NCBI GenBank assembly: GCA_036674765.1
Contig: JARVKI010000044.1
Location: 62,001-126,000 of the forward strand
Direction of reading: 5' to 3'
DNA: 64,000 nucleotides
Source: Seiridium cupressi
Lineage: Eukaryota; Ascomycota; Sordariomycetes; Amphisphaeriales; Sporocadaceae
The notes beneath the pieces were generated by a model, which did not search any database, was not told where the DNA came from, and saw only the letters and a program-made list of their open reading frames with translations. Below are positions 36,034-46,724 of the stretch, piece by piece. Position 1 is the first letter of the stretch. Every line of letters begins with the position of its first letter. A program made the translations under genes and the position numbers.

Positions 36034-37108
36034 TTATTGTGCGTCGGCACCAGAGTCGACAATGGTAGGGCGCTTGCTGTACTTGACAGCACCGCTCTGG
36101 GAACCGACAGCCTCGAGAGCCTTGACGATGTTCAGGGACTCTTGGTCAGCGACCTCACCGAAGACGACGTGTCGGCCGTTGAGCCACGAAGTGACGACGG
36201 TGGTGATGAAGAACTGGGAGCCGTTGCTGGAGTACAGTTAGCTCGAGCCATCTGAGAGGATAGTCATGATGGGCAGGGGCCCCGGAGCAGCGTGTAATAA
36301 ACTTACGTGTTGGGACCAGCGTTGGCCATGGACAGCAGACCAGGCTTCTCGTGCTTGAGCTGGAAGTTCTCATCGGCGAACTTCTCGCCATAGATGGACT
36401 TGCCACCAGTACCCTGAAAAATTGGTCAGTCATGTCTCAATTGATCCCAATGTTTGTTGGAGCACATACGTTACCACGGGTGAAGTCACCACCTTGGAGC
36501 ATGAACTCCGGGATGATTCTGTGGAAGGAAGAGCCCTTGTAACCGAAGCCCTTCTCCCCAGTGCAGAGAGCACGGAAGTTCTCAGCAGTCTTGGGAACGA
36601 CGTCGCTGTAGAGCTTGAAGTTGATGGTACCGGTCTGGACTGGAAGGGGAAATGTTAGCTGAGGTTTGCGTGGAGAGGAAGCTCTGAGACGATTGGTGGA
36701 CGAGATCACCAGGGTTGCGGAAAATGCTATGGAAAACTCAAACGCTTACCCTTGGGAGCACCAGTAGGCTTGCCGCTGGCATCGATGGCAGGGCCCTCCC
36801 ACTCAATCTTGAACCTGTGATGAATTGAAGTCAGCGTCAAGCTCGGAAGCCTATGTGCGTGACTTGGGGAAAATGGAGCAGTCTGAGGGAAAGAGGGATA
36901 TAGGCACAGCTGTGCTGGCTGATATTGGGGTTACTCACCAGGCGTTGGTCATGTTGGCGGATGTTGCAGAAAAGTATCGAATGGATGGTGAAGAAGTAAC
37001 GAAGGCGGACTTCGTGAAGAGATTGGGTCGGAGAGTGGAAGATGAAGATGAAACTCTCGAGCAGAGGCGGGGAGAGAAGTTGAGGAGGGGTCGAAAGGTC
37101 GAGCTCAT
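36034..37108 (-). CDS. Cyclophilin A-type peptidyl-prolyl isomerase, dual start
   Basis: Peptidyl-prolyl cis-trans isomerase that also binds cyclosporin. Five exons: 37108..36939, 36814..36750, 36639..36470, 36413..36307, 36226..36034. From the first ATG (37108) the product is 234 residues with a Ser/Arg-rich, acid-poor presequence ([20 protein letters not shown]...[10 protein letters not shown]), typical of mitochondrial import. A second in-frame ATG at 36952 (MTNAWFKIEWEG) gives a 182-residue cytosolic form of standard cyclophilin size. One gene giving both forms is established for Neurospora crassa cyclophilin. Active-site residues are present: [37 protein letters not shown], and the cyclosporin-binding Trp in [14 protein letters not shown]. 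All five joins keep frame and the family sequence. Confidence 0.93.
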
Positions 37109-39312
37109 ATTGACAAAAATCTGGGCGGGGCAACTAAGGTCAGCTTAGGTATTCGACCAATGAAACGAGAAATTCAGGCAGCTCTGCCCCGCCACCAGAA
37201 GGTTTTGAGGGGTCTATTCCGGCCCGCAGCAAGCAGTCGCAGCCAGACCCAGCAGCAACAAGCCATGCCAGGAATGACAACATCAGCGCAGGACCAGCCG
37301 GCCATGGAATAAAGCGGGCTAGTGTCTCGCTCCATGCATGGGATGCCCGCTTGAATGGACAGGAGGCATTGCTCTATCCTGTCGTATTCAATTGGCCGGG
37401 CAACATGACCCAGACGAGGAGTTATCCCACGTTGCCGTCGTGCGGGTTCTTTTCGTCACCCAGTTACTGCCCCGCCTTCCTTGGGAACGAGGAGCTTGCT
37501 TTCAGGCCAATGCCGCTTGAGGTCCACCTCGACCGAAAGCCGTCATCATTGCAACTTCCGCCCACTTTCGGGTTGCGCAGCGACTTCCAAGGTTCTCGGG
37601 GCCTTCTGAGACCGCTAGTATGAGGACATCCATCCAGACCAGGACTCAGCAAAGCTGCAAACCCTTGCTTGTCTTGTCTATGGTGCTAGCATCAAAAATA
37701 CCGTGCAATATGCGCATCGAAGAAGCTCGAGGGAAGCTTGTAATGCAGCACAATGGCACGGATTTTGCCAGAACTGGGATACATGCTTTGACCCTGTCTC
37801 CGATGGGATCGGCACTGTACATATGGCATGTACCTGAAGGATGTGATGTCCTGCAAGGTCGTGCCTTAGATGATTGCCAATTGGAGTTGCCGAAGCAGCG
37901 GCGAGCTCTGGATATGCAGCTCTGCAGCCACCGTGCTGCATCATGATGATTGACTTCGAGAGCCTTCGAGCACGACACACTCCCCCACTCATGGTCGAGT
38001 AGCTTCGGTAATCCTCGGGCTGGGAACAGAGGACGGGAGACTCGAGCTCAGATCAGATTTGGGGATTGGGCCGGTGAGCGTATGCAGCACCAATCAGCCA
38101 ATTCGACTGGTCGCCGTGGGGTTGTTTGCATCACCCCCATTTCTCCTCTCAAGTTCCTGTGGCCTGCGGTGTCCTTCGCTCCATGGTCCAGGAATCAAAC
38201 GCCCATCAAGACCATGAGCTTCCTTGGACACTTAGCTCCGGAATGACTCCAAGTCGTAGATATCCAGCAGCTCCCCAAGGGGCGTCCGTACGATTGAGGC
38301 TGGAAAAAGGGGTACAGAGAAGCTCAAAAGGAAGTGCTACTTACTTTGAATTTGCTTGAGAAAGAAGGTCTATGTGTACAATTACAAGTCTAAAGTGAGT
38401 TGTGGAATACAAATTGAGTGAGGACAACTCGGTGATATAGTACAGTTTCGTTCAAAGATGGGTTGGCTCGAGGTAGAGACTCTGTTGATGGAAAGCTCGA
38501 GGTGAGTGTTCGTCAAGTTGAGCTCCAGAAATTTTGCTGTCCAAACAAGGCTAGGCGCTAGGAGCTGGTTGGCTCTAGCTTTGAAGCATTGTGCCCCATC
38601 AAAGAACGAAAGGGAGCATCCTAGCATGCTAGCCATCGGTCCTGATGTTTTCCGACCACAAGTTACCATATGTGCGGCTAGTTCATTAACTCTAATTCCC
38701 TCCGAGGGACGATGCCAGGATTACCCAAAGGCCCGGAGAACAAAAATCTAGTCAATCCATTCCCTTCTCTTGTGGTTCGAGACTGCGATGCAATAATGTA
38801 GAGAAACATGACCCGTGCGCCTCGGCCTCCTGTCTTTCCATGTGGCTGGAGTGCTAATGCCAAGTGTATACGTGAAACGACCAGGAAACTTCTAATGCGG
38901 GATGAACAAGAATACTGTTTGCAGTCAATGGACACAATCGATCGTGAACAAGAGGGTCATTCACTTGGTAGATTGCCTGTCAATTAATTGTGCATAGTAA
39001 AGACAGTCAAGCAGATTAGCCACAGCTGCGGAGCATCACCTTTGATAGTGTTCCCCAAGGTGAACTGAAGTCACGTGGGTCTTCCAGTCCAGTGCTGTGC
39101 TTTGAAGAGCGGAGCCCTCCCCACTCAGCTGTCAGCGCCCCCAAGCGAACCTTGGACCAGGGGCTGCCGGAGTTGACACCTGGAAACTGGCATTGGGAAT
39201 AGCTGGCCTGACACGGAAACCAAACCCAAACCCTCACTCAGCCTCCAGCAACTCTGCCAATTACTGAACCTGTGTATCGCATTCCAGCGAAGAACAACAT
39301 CAGGTCGGCAAC
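37109..39312. other. Intergenic between cyclophilin and ENTH gene
   Basis: Divergent control region of 2.2 kb. The first 30 bases belong to the cyclophilin leader. Several frames near 37350-38250 overlap on opposite strands and have no motif. I see no RNA gene or element. Confidence 0.45.
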
Positions 39313-41082
39313 ATGGATATCAACAGCCTCAAAGACACCGTCTCCAACCTGACACTGTACGACCTCAAGGCCGGAGTGCGCAAGGTCCAAAATGGTGAGC
39401 GACGCACATAAGCACCCCCGGCGCAAAGCAACGACTCTGACGGGATCAATAGCTGTCATGAACTATACGGAAATGGAGGCAAAGGTACGGACCCTATCAA
39501 CAGCGCATTATCATTGCCCGGTTGCTAATCAATGCTACCACAGGTGCGAGAGGCCACGAACAATGAACCGTGGGGCGCTTCTTCGACCCTGATGCAGGAA
39601 ATCGCCAATGGCACCTTCAACTAGTGAGCTTACAATGTACCGCGTCCAGCAAGTTCGGTTCGCTGATACGATTACAGCCAGACCCTCAACGAGATTATGC
39701 CCATGATCTACCGGCGGTTTACGGAAAAGGCAGCCGAGGAATGGCGACAGATCTACAAGGCACTGCAGCTGCTCGAGTTTCTTATCAAGCATGGATCCGA
39801 GAGGGTCATCGACGATGCGCGCGGCCACATCACACTCCTGAAGATGTTACGACAATTCCACTTCATCGACCAGAACGGCAAGGACCAGGGCATCAACGTG
39901 CGAAATCGCGCCAAAGAATTGGCCGAGCTTCTAGGTGACGTCGAGCGGATTCGCTCCGAGCGAAAGAAGGCGAGATCCAACAAGGCCAAATATACAGGTG
40001 TTGAGGGTGGTACCTTGGGCGGCTTTTCCAGCAGCAGCAGTGGCCGATACGGCGGGTTTGGCAGCGAATCTGCCGGATATGGCGGCGGTGGTCCCTCCAC
40101 AGATTACGGAGGCTACTCTGGAGGCGTCTTTGGCGACGGCGGTGGTTTCGGTGGGCAAGAGCCGAACGACTTCCGGGATTCTAGCAGAGGCAAAGACAAA
40201 TTTGAGGAGTACGATGAGTACGACGAGGCCGACACAGGCGCAAGCTCGTCTCGGGCTAGGAGAACAGAGAGGACCGAGAGGGCGGGTGTAAAGAAGACCA
40301 CACCTGCCGCTCCCCCCAAGAAAGCAAAGGAGCCAGAGGTTGATCTGTTCTCCTTCGATGATCCCGCCCCTGCTCCCACTGCGCCAGCAGCCTCTGCACC
40401 AACCCCATCGAGCAGTTCTGCATTCGCTTCTTTATCGAACAACGACGATGACGAGTTTGACGATTTCCAGTCCGCCACACCTGCTACCCAAACTTCGGCT
40501 CCCCCTAACGCCTTCTCTATTGCCCCTCCAATGGTCACCTCAAGCGCTCAGGGTACTGCTCAGTTCGCTGCCCCTCAACCCGTGTCTGGTCCTCAGAACG
40601 CCAACATCAGCAGCATGATGTCGGCCATCTCGCCACCTGCTAGTGCTAATGCTACACCCGCCGCTAACTACTCGGCTTTCAGCATTCCCAGCAACGTGAT
40701 GTCTTCGCAAGCATCAAAGCCTACTGGATATCAACCTGCGCAGCCCAACTATTTCACGTCGGTTCAGACTGCCCAAGCACCACAGAAGGCCAGTTCCACC
40801 TTCTCAGGGACGTCCTCTGCATCTGGCATGTCAGCCTTCAACAAGCCAGCTGGCACACCGACTGCCAAGGCCGGGGCTGGTGGTGATCCGTTCGCTAACC
40901 TCTTCGCACAAGCTGGTGGCAGTTCCAAGAAAGCTACGGCTGTCAACTCGGGCCCCAAGCTGGGCCAGCTGGCGAAAGAGAAGACGAGCGCATCTCTCTG
41001 GGGCGCACCGGCCGCTTCAAGCACACCTAAACCCACACAGTCTTCGACGGGAAGCAGTGGACTTGATGATTTGTTAGGTTAA
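39313..41082 (+). CDS. ENT3: ENTH-domain clathrin adaptor, Ent3/epsinR-like
   Basis: Adaptor for clathrin carriers between trans-Golgi and endosomes. Four exons, 39313..39394, 39453..39484, 39544..39623 and 39678..41082, join into 532 residues. The ENTH domain covers about residues 1-150: MDINSLKDTVSNLTLYDLK, then VMNYTEMEAKVREATNNEPW (spanning exons 2 and 3), YRRFTEKAAEEWRQIYKALQ and LLEFLIKHGSERVIDDARGH. The tail is Gly/Ser-rich, then Ala/Pro/Ser/Gln-rich and disordered. It carries peptide motifs of this class: DLFSF at 287-291, the acidic-Phe motif EFDDF at 324-328, which fits GGA/AP-1 gamma-ear binding, and the clathrin-box-like LDDLL close to the C-terminus. The very short second exon (32 nt) is required to keep the ENTH fold. 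No lesion. Confidence 0.92.
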
Positions 41083-42820
41083 GCGTCAAGAGGGTACGAC
41101 TATGGCACGGTTGACTGTGCCAAGCATCTTTTGATATGCCACTGCAACAAATCATTACACGATCATGTAGAGGATGGACACGATATACGTAGAAAACCGA
41201 TATGCCAAAACGACGACGTATCTAGATCTGCACAACTCGGAAGCAGATCGTCGATGCAGTATGCGGGGCACGAGATATGCGTGATTGTTTAGAAGGCGTC
41301 AGGCGCATAAAATGAAAGCAACTCTATGACCAGATCACTTCGTGTAAAGATGTTCCTGTGTGGCTGTTCTGAAAATGATGAATCCACAAAGCTGTTGTTC
41401 GGGCAGCCTTCCACGAATGCATCCGCCCACCATTGCATGATGCATGAGCTCATCATATGCGAGATAACTTGTTGAGGCTCTTCAACACCAGACATGTCTC
41501 CTTGGAAACGCATCATGGCAGATGTTTACCGTCTCAGGATCGCCCGCCGCTCAGGTCCCGTAACCATGGCGGCCAGCAGCCGGCCGTGTCCACCATAGCT
41601 CGACTGGCTTATGGTGTCCGATTCAACTGCCAAGATCAGGTACAGGAAGAGAGCATTGCCGCGAGTCCAGACCCGCGGGTCCAGCATCGCCTCCTCCCTC
41701 CCAATCTCGCCTATTGTCTAGACCTGCGGGTGGCCGGTCCTTGCAGACGTGAAGACCTTGACGCGAAAGACGGCGTGAGGGAAGAGCTAGCCGCGGGCCG
41801 CGCTTAAGACCCTTGAAGATCCACCGTCTGAAGATGAGGCGAGATGAGTGAGTCAAGGTCAAGGGCCAACCAGAATTCTCCGATCATCATGATCATCGCG
41901 GTTGTTCAGACGACACTAGGCGACGGCAGCTTGATTGGGGATTGCGGGCATGAGTCCTACCCGGCATGAGTGGGTAGGAATCGCTGGCTGTGGTTGGTCG
42001 AAGCTAGCCCGCAGCAATAAGCGCAGAGCGACTTCGTCACTGCCATTGGTTCCGCCGGCGGCTGCTGAATACGCCATCTGCTTCAAGTATCGACGTCAGG
42101 GTACGATGGAAATAGCAACGCGACAAGCCGCTGGCCAGGCTAGCTATAGACTCGATCCGATATGTCGAACCCTTGACGTTTTTTTTTTTTTTTTAACCGC
42201 GATGCATATGGCCTGGCTAACGGTCGCGATGAGAACAGGGCCAGGGCTAGCCATAGCTGATCCCCAAGGCTCAGGCGAGTACATAAGATGCCTTCACGTC
42301 CCTCGAGTCAAAGGAAAGTTTTATTTCTCATCAAGCAATCTACAAACACAATAACGACTTTTCCTTTAGTCTTTCCTATCTCTTTCCTATTTCTCTGTCT
42401 CTTTCTTGGAGGGGTTTTCTTACAATACATGATTCTCTGGTCTTCAACGTCTTCTTTGGCCCTAACGAATTTCCTATTCCTACGGTCTCCTTGAAATCAG
42501 TTTTTCATCAACACACCAGCGATATCTATTTCGTCAACCACGGCAGTCGACCTGCTTGTTTTGCATATTTGGATTCAGAATCTTCTCTTGACTTCCGGAT
42601 ACGCAGTTCATTCTCTTCTTCCTCCAGTCTCGAGTCTTTGAAATAACACCTTCTCTTGACAACTCCGGTTTGAGAACCGCCAACTTTCAACATTTCTTCT
42701 CCAATTCTTCCAACGGCATCTATTCCTCAGCCGCGGCCGCATTTTCCTCTGCGCACCGCTCACAAGTCTAGACCAAGCCTTTCGCTTATCACGGACCTCG
42801 AGAACCCGATCCTGCTCAAG
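41083..42820. other. Intergenic and pyrimidine-rich promoter of the MARVEL gene
   Basis: No gene is supportable. A T-rich run lies at 42179-42194. From about 42355 to 42800 the plus strand is strongly C/T-biased (CTTTCCTATCTCTTTCC-type blocks), the pattern of strong fungal promoters and leaders, and leads directly into the MARVEL start codon. Confidence 0.5.
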
Positions 42821-43480
42821 ATGCGTTTCCAAGCTCCTCAGCTCGGCGCCCTTGGTGTCACCTTCACAGCCCTGCGTGCTGCGCAATTGCTTTCGCTGCT
42901 TACCATTATCGGTCTCGTGGCCAATTTCATCAACGAGATCGTCTCTGCTCAGCGTGATGCCCCGGACGTGCTCATCGGCACTCTGGTCGTGGTATGTCTT
43001 CATTTCTCTCGTCTACCTGGACTGCTTAACTGACCAAAACAGGCGAGCACTGCATCCCTCTACATTGCTATTACATACATCCTATACTACGATGGCCTGC
43101 TTCCCTTGCTCATTACCGGTGTCTTTGACTTCTTGCTCCTTATCGCTACCATCGTCGTGGCTGCGACTATTGGCAAGCCTCTATCCAAACTCACCTGCGA
43201 GAGCCTGCCTGTTGCTGGAACCTCCACCATCGCTTCCGGTTCGCAGGTCTTTGTGGCTAGCAGCTCGGGTGTTACCTACCGCAATGTCCTGACCAAGGCT
43301 GTGGACTATTTCACGTTTGTCGCTGTGGACCAGCCACACTGCTACGAGATCAAGGCTGTCTGGGGCCTGAGCATCTCACTCTGCGTGCTCTTCGCCTTTA
43401 GCACCATCATCTGCGTCGGCCTGTGGCGCCGCGTCAAGAGCGCCAACGCTGCCGCCGCTCCCAAGGACATTGAGGGTTAG
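42821..43480 (+). CDS. MARVEL-type four-helix membrane protein
   Basis: Membrane-associating domain protein predicted at the plasma membrane or in carriers; exact role unknown. Exon 1 is 42821..42991, the intron 42992..43042 (GTATGT...AACAG), exon 2 43043..43480, giving 202 residues. Four hydrophobic segments are visible: ALRAAQLLSLLTIIGLVANF, the stretch from LIGTLVV to YILYY, LLPLLITGVFDFLLLIATIV and AVWGLSISLCVLFAFSTIIC. The extracellular loop before the last helix contains two Cys (SKLTCES, QPHCYEI) that could pair. The short C-terminal tail ends SANAAAAPKDIEG. The TAG at 43478 is followed by a long open frame in the same phase (next entry), so the true C-terminus is uncertain. Confidence 0.78.
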
Positions 43481-44332
43481 GGGCGCGCGGGCACACGTGG
43501 GGTTCAAGCAAGAGGAGTAGCTGTAGCAGTACGTGGCTACGAGGAGAAAGGCGTTTTATATCAATACATCCCCCCGCCTCCCCACCAGATCAATGGTGAC
43601 GGAGGTATCACGGGGCCTTTGGCCCTTTCTTCTCGCAGTCTCGGCACGGGCACCTTGCAACATGGCCCGGCCGCTGCTCACCCTACCCTCATGCCTTCCC
43701 CAAGTGCGCCCCTCCCTTCGGCCCAGGCCGCTCCTATCCTCAACTTTAGGGGCATTGATGAAGATATAGAGGCAGTACCACCCCCACCGCCCATGATCCA
43801 TGTGCGGCCTGCCTCGAGGGGCAGGTCGCTCACGGCTCAACGGAGGTCGATTATGATGCCGGTCATCCCCGAGTCCCCCAAGGCTCCAGGGCCCATGGCG
43901 GAGAAGTCGACCTCGCCCATCGAGGATTTTATTCCTATTATTCACAAACGCATCCCGCAAAAGATCCAGACGAGGAACTTGGACGTCCCGCCCGTCAGCC
44001 CGAGTGATGATGGATTCACGCCGATCACCCCCGCACCGTCCATGTTCTCGCCGAAGCTAAAGACCAAGGTTCCACCTCTGCCCAGTCCTCGGGATGCCCT
44101 GGGTATACCAATCTCCAAAATCAAGTTCCTCACCCGTTCAAAGAGCAAGTCTAGCCCGGTTGATTCCGAGGATCTCGAGCCTCTGAGCCCGTCAGTCGTT
44201 CGAGGTGCTGATGGTCTTCCGGTGCCCGTCCAAACCAAGGGAAAGCCGAAACGACGAACAGTTTGGGGCATGATTGAAGGATGGTGGGATCTCGGATTAC
44301 TGGAGAGGGGCAAAAGTTTGAGGAGGAAATAA
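43481..44332 (+). CDS. Open frame in phase with MARVEL gene: extension or separate ORF
   Basis: After the MARVEL stop at 43478-43480 the same frame stays open for 283 codons to 44332. It encodes a Pro/Ser-rich, mostly disordered chain with YQYIPPPPHQINGDGG near the start, IHVRPASRGRSLTAQRRS in the middle and a basic, Trp-containing end (VWGMIEGWWDLGLLERGKS). Three readings are possible. A 54-nt intron 43476..43529 (GTTAGG...TGTAGCAG) would remove the stop and give a 468-residue fusion joined as PKDIE-VRGYEEKG. The stop could be read through. Or a separate gene could begin at the first in-frame ATG, 43691 (MPSPSAPLPSAQ). The donor is weak and no good branch site is visible, but the protein-like sequence before 43691 favours a fusion. 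Confidence 0.5.
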   Translation, partial: GRAGTRGVQARGVAVAVRGYEEKGVLYQYIPPPPHQINGDGGITGPLALSSRSLGTGTLQHGPAAAHPTLMPSPSAPLPSAQAAPILNFRGIDEDIEAVPPPPPMIHVRPASRGRSLTAQRRSIMMPVIPESPKAPGPMAEKSTSPIEDFIPIIHKRIPQKIQTRNLDVPPVSPSDDGFTPITPAPSMFSPKLKTKVPPLPSPRDALGIPISKIKFLTRSKSKSSPVDSEDLEPLSPSVVRGADGLPVPVQTKGKPKRRTVWGMIEGWWDLGLLERGKSLRRK

Positions 44333-45126
44333 TGAGCTGCTGTAATGGTTGAGTAGATTCGCTGGCTGGGTTGGCGTTATTGATTTTGGGAAACTGGTAA
44401 TATGGGAAAGAAAAAAAATCACAACAACATGAGATGGCGCTGTCACGCTTAGAATGGCGAGCTTTGGGGTAATATGATTTGGACTGGTAATTCTAGATAC
44501 AAAATTTGAATATGGGACAACGAATACAATACTCGAGCCTTCACCGTGACGCGCATAAGCGAGCAAACTGGATCAACAAATAACTACTGTTTTGCTTATG
44601 AGTCTATACGATATATTCTGGAATGATCTTGTGAAAGCTGGCTCGCCCGTAATATGGGAACGCCTCAATTTCATTTGGAATTTGAAGATAAAATCAGAGT
44701 TCAAATTATACTTGTTCATCCTGATAAGGATCTAGACAGCAATATGACCGGCTTATCCGCATTACCTCCGGCCCCTTGGGTCGAAGGTGTCGCGCGTCAA
44801 ATTCGGGACTGAATTGATCACGCCATCGTAGATCATCCAATCGTGTCATGCCGTTCTGTCGCACATGCATTCTCCGTGTGAATATCGGTCCCGTAAATCC
44901 TTAGAAAACCTTCCAAAAGATGATTAAAACGAGACTGATTGACCGAGTTGGTAGGCAGGGTCAAAACCAAATCATCGTGGCAGAATATTGGAAACAACTC
45001 GTTGGGTATGTTAACTAGGCACTCGCTTGTTAGTATTGCACCCACCCAATTGACAACCGAACCAAGTCCCTGTTACCAGGCGGGCTCACACGACTTCCGG
45101 GACAGACGCCGCTACTCAGCTGTAAC
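44333..45126. other. Intergenic, AT-rich
   Basis: Between the open frame above and the FAD monooxygenase. AT-rich through about 44750; nothing recognisable on either strand. The last 150 bases are the probable monooxygenase promoter. Confidence 0.45.
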
Positions 45127-46672
45127 ATGGTCCTGCAGTGCTCTTGGATGTTCATCATGACCAACCCGGGATTCCGCATTGTACTTGCAGGAGGCGGCCC
45201 AGTCGGGCTCGTCGCCGCGCATGTATTCGCGGCAGCCGATATCGACTTCGTCCTCCTGGAACAACGACCTTTCATCGTCCCTCAGCAAGGCGCCGGTATT
45301 GTGCTCTTCCCGCACACGCAGCGCGTCTTTGAGCAACTGGGACTCATGGATCGTATCTGTAAAATTGCTCATCCTTTTCTTGAGAACCGTTCCGTCAGTA
45401 GCGGGGGCCGGCATTATGATACTAACTATACCAGCAATTGGACGAAAGAGAAGTACGGATTTCTTCATTCGCCGTACGCGGAGTGTTTTGCTATCAAGGA
45501 CGACTGATCAGTGGCTAGTCATGGTGCCCCTTGGCTGTTTTTGCACAGACCGGAACTCCTACAAGTTCTCTATGATGCATTACCTGACAAGGTGAAGCCC
45601 AGTGTTTTGGCTGGGAAAAAAGTGGACGACATCGAGGTGACGCCCGAGGGAGTGATTGTTCGTTGTACAGATGGCACAGTTGAGAAAGGTAGCATCGTTG
45701 TTGGTGCAGATGGAGTCCACAGTCGAGTACGCGATTGCATGCAAAAGCTGGCTCGCGCAGATTCTGGGGCCACCACGGAAGAGGATGAAGCATTGGTAAG
45801 TGACTCTCACAGGGTCAAGGTACCCTCCTCGTATTGTCTTACTCCTGAAACATGTTACCCACTTCCCAATATGGCTGTTACTAACCTCGAGAGTCGCAAA
45901 GGTGTCGACGTATAGATGCCTGTACGGCAGCACGGGACATGTCCCCGGCCTCGAGCTTGGGTGGGAATGGGACTTGCATAGCTCAGGCATCGCAATGCAG
46001 CTTTTCGGCACGGAGGACATGTCGTGGTTTCTCTTCTACGACAAGCTTGCCAGTCCAAGTCGTGAGAGGAAGAGATACTCGGATGACGAGGTGGACCAAC
46101 TGGCTTCTCGGGTTGCAGATGTTTACGTCACTGATAAAGTGCAGTTCAAAGATGTGTGGAACGCTCGACAGTGGGTCATGCTGGCAGATTTGCCCGAAGG
46201 TATCCTGAAGAAATGGTCATGGAACCGTATTGTTCTAGTAGGAGATGCTGCGAGTAAGCAGACACCAAATATTGGTCAGGGCTGGAACTGTGGAGTGCAG
46301 GATGTCGTGGTCCTAGTCAATGATCTGCAGGATACTCTCAAGACGCAGCAGGGCGCTGCCCCGACTACCGAAGCGCTGGCTGACATCTTCCAGAAGTACC
46401 AAGATACAAGGCTCCCGGATCTAGAAGTATGCATGAGCGCAGCGGCAGGCGCTACTCGAGCAGCTGCTTGGGACACATGGTCTGTTTGGCTCAAAGACAG
46501 GTTCATCACACGGTTGTTAGGCGGCAACAAAGAGGCATTGCGTCAAGGTCCTGGGGGTTTGATAAGCAAAAGTCGTATTCTCGAGTTTCTACCCGAAGGC
46601 ATTGCCTTGCGCGGCGCCATAAAATGGAAATATACATCAAAAGTGCAGATAGACGGCACGAGGAGAATATGA
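45127..46672 (+). CDS. FAD-dependent monooxygenase, PaxM-like
   Basis: Class A flavoprotein monooxygenase, probably NAD(P)H-dependent, of the kind that epoxidises or hydroxylates secondary metabolites. Predicted exons: 45127..45452, 45519..45795, 45902..46672, giving 457 residues; a start at 45157 (MTNPGFRIVLAGG) is equally possible. Motifs: Rossmann GGGPVGLVAAHVF, the DG motif GADGVHSRVRD, and the GD motif VLVGDAASKQTPNIGQGWN. A TGA at 45505 lies inside intron 1 (donor GTACGG, branch ACTGAT, acceptor GGCTAG); splicing gives WTKENHGAPWLFLHRPELLQ, which fits the family, so I do not call this a pseudogene. A shorter intron at 45400-45435 was considered but breaks the frame. It has no C-terminal membrane domain, unlike the relic at 10.4 kb. 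It converges on the GH12 gene with 52 bases between stops. Confidence 0.82.
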
Positions 46673-46724
46673 ATAGAAGGACAGGTGAAAATTTCAGAGA
46701 GCCGAGTGTCTCCTGTTGATTCAA

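Noticed and set aside
45505..45507. Premature TGA making the FAD monooxygenase a pseudogene
   Set aside because: It lies in a 66-nt intron (45453..45518) with a branch-like ACTGAT; splicing yields the family sequence HGAPWLFLHRPELL in frame.
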